From Spirochaetales bacterium (GTDB taxonomy: Bacteria; Spirochaetota; Spirochaetia; SZUA-6), in the NCBI GenBank assembly GCA_003233545.1, contig QILZ01000333.1:1-6640 (forward strand): a stretch of 6,640 nt of DNA. The letters run 5' to 3'. A program made the position numbers and the translations under genes. Positions 6,323 to 6,640 of this stretch are shown here, in pieces (the first letter of the stretch is position 1; the number at the start of each line of letters is the position of its first letter). Below the pieces are notes generated by a model. It was not told the origin of the DNA and did not search any database. It worked only from the letters and a program-made list of their open reading frames with translations.

Positions 6323-6640
6323 GGTTCTTTATTTCTCCTTTCCATTTCTCTGTATTTAATCCATATTTCCGATATTCCCAAACCCGGAATCATCAGTAAA
6401 AATACTATATTTATTTTAGGTGATAATAAAAGTAAAATAATTGTGGCGATCATTATGATTCTAAAGCCTCTCGATAAGTTAAAGTAATTAAAAAGAAACC
6501 GAAGTACCGATATTCCTGCCAATCCATAGAGAAGCAAAAGTATCAAAGCCGTATTCCATGCTATGGCGGCCAGTACCCCTGTATTAACCCATAGATTTAT
6601 TAGAATTACAGATAGAGAGATAATCAAAGGCCAGATATAA
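6319..6640 (-). CDS. DUF2232/YybS-like integral membrane protein, C-terminal part
   Basis: The reading frame is open through the right edge of the window, so only the C-terminal 106 or so residues are seen. A TTG at 6625-6627 could be read as a start, but in-frame codons (Y-I-W-P) continue upstream, and the sequence there looks like the middle of a membrane segment. Three to four hydrophobic segments are visible, including LILLLLYGLAGISVLRF and IIMIATIILLLL, followed by LLMIPGLGISEIWIKYRE and a short charged tail. The G-L-A pattern in the membrane and the final GL-x-x-x-W-x-x-R pattern resemble the C-terminus of DUF2232 (YybS-like) proteins, which often lie next to ribosomal protein S18/L9 and dnaB genes. 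The function is unknown. The stop overlaps the rplI start in an ATGA, so the two are co-translated. The family call is moderate. Confidence 0.7.
   Translation of the reverse strand, partial: YIWPLIISLSVILINLWVNTGVLAAIAWNTALILLLLYGLAGISVLRFLFNYFNLSRGFRIIMIATIILLLLSPKINIVFLLMIPGLGISEIWIKYREMERRNKEP
6335..6340 (-). promoter_or_regulatory. Ribosome binding site for rplI
   Basis: On the minus strand this reads AAGGAG, 12 bases before the rplI ATG at 6322, inside the upstream coding region. The core is strong, but the spacing is a little long. It allows L9 to be made at a higher rate than the membrane protein before it. Confidence 0.6.

Noticed and set aside
6224..6487. 87-residue + strand open frame across the rplI start and the membrane gene
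   Set aside because: Its hydrophobic content mirrors the antisense membrane gene; it has no convincing ribosome binding site and spans two well-supported genes on the other strand.
6319..6627. Treating the TTG at 6627 as the true start of a 102-residue membrane protein
   Set aside because: The frame stays open to the window edge, and family resemblance is to a C-terminus, so the gene is more likely truncated by the window.

Overview
The window is a compact, gene-dense stretch of bacterial chromosome with moderately low G+C (roughly 40% by eye). It holds two gene clusters that converge at about position 4148. Gene content and order point to a spirochaete (Spirochaetota, Treponema/Spirochaeta-like). 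The reasons are a dxr-rseP pair ending an isoprenoid/envelope operon, and a DUF2232-like membrane gene directly before rplI and dnaB. This placement is an inference from synteny and protein style; no rRNA or other direct taxonomic marker is present.

Left cluster, + strand (1-4150): the last 32 codons of a probable dxr, then rseP (site-2 zinc metalloprotease), a 207-residue protein with a CpXC-like four-cysteine N-terminus, and a 693-residue exported beta-propeller protein with WD40 repeats. The genes overlap or nearly abut (ATGA at 97-100, a one-base overlap of the second rseP stop with the next ATG at 1464, and a 4- or 19-bp overlap at 2069-2087), so they are very probably co-transcribed.

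Right cluster, - strand (read from 6640 down to 4147): the C-terminal part of a DUF2232/YybS-like membrane protein, rplI (ribosomal protein L9), dnaB (replicative helicase) and a small ComFB-family protein. The first three are joined by 4-bp ATGA overlaps. A 56-bp gap separates dnaB from the ComFB gene, which has its own strong ribosome binding site. Placing L9 with DnaB ties translation and replication genes together, as in many bacteria (rpsF-ssb-rpsR-rplI-dnaB type loci).

The two clusters meet tail to tail with interlocked stop codons in a palindromic TTAA (4147-4150), leaving no intergenic space for a conventional terminator. No gap exceeds 300 bases. I see no tRNA, rRNA, CRISPR array, insertion sequence, attachment site or phage gene. 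Most of the window is core housekeeping. The least understood parts are the CpXC-like protein, the large exported WD40 protein and the ComFB-like gene. I did not find convincing evidence for a new defence or mobile system here.
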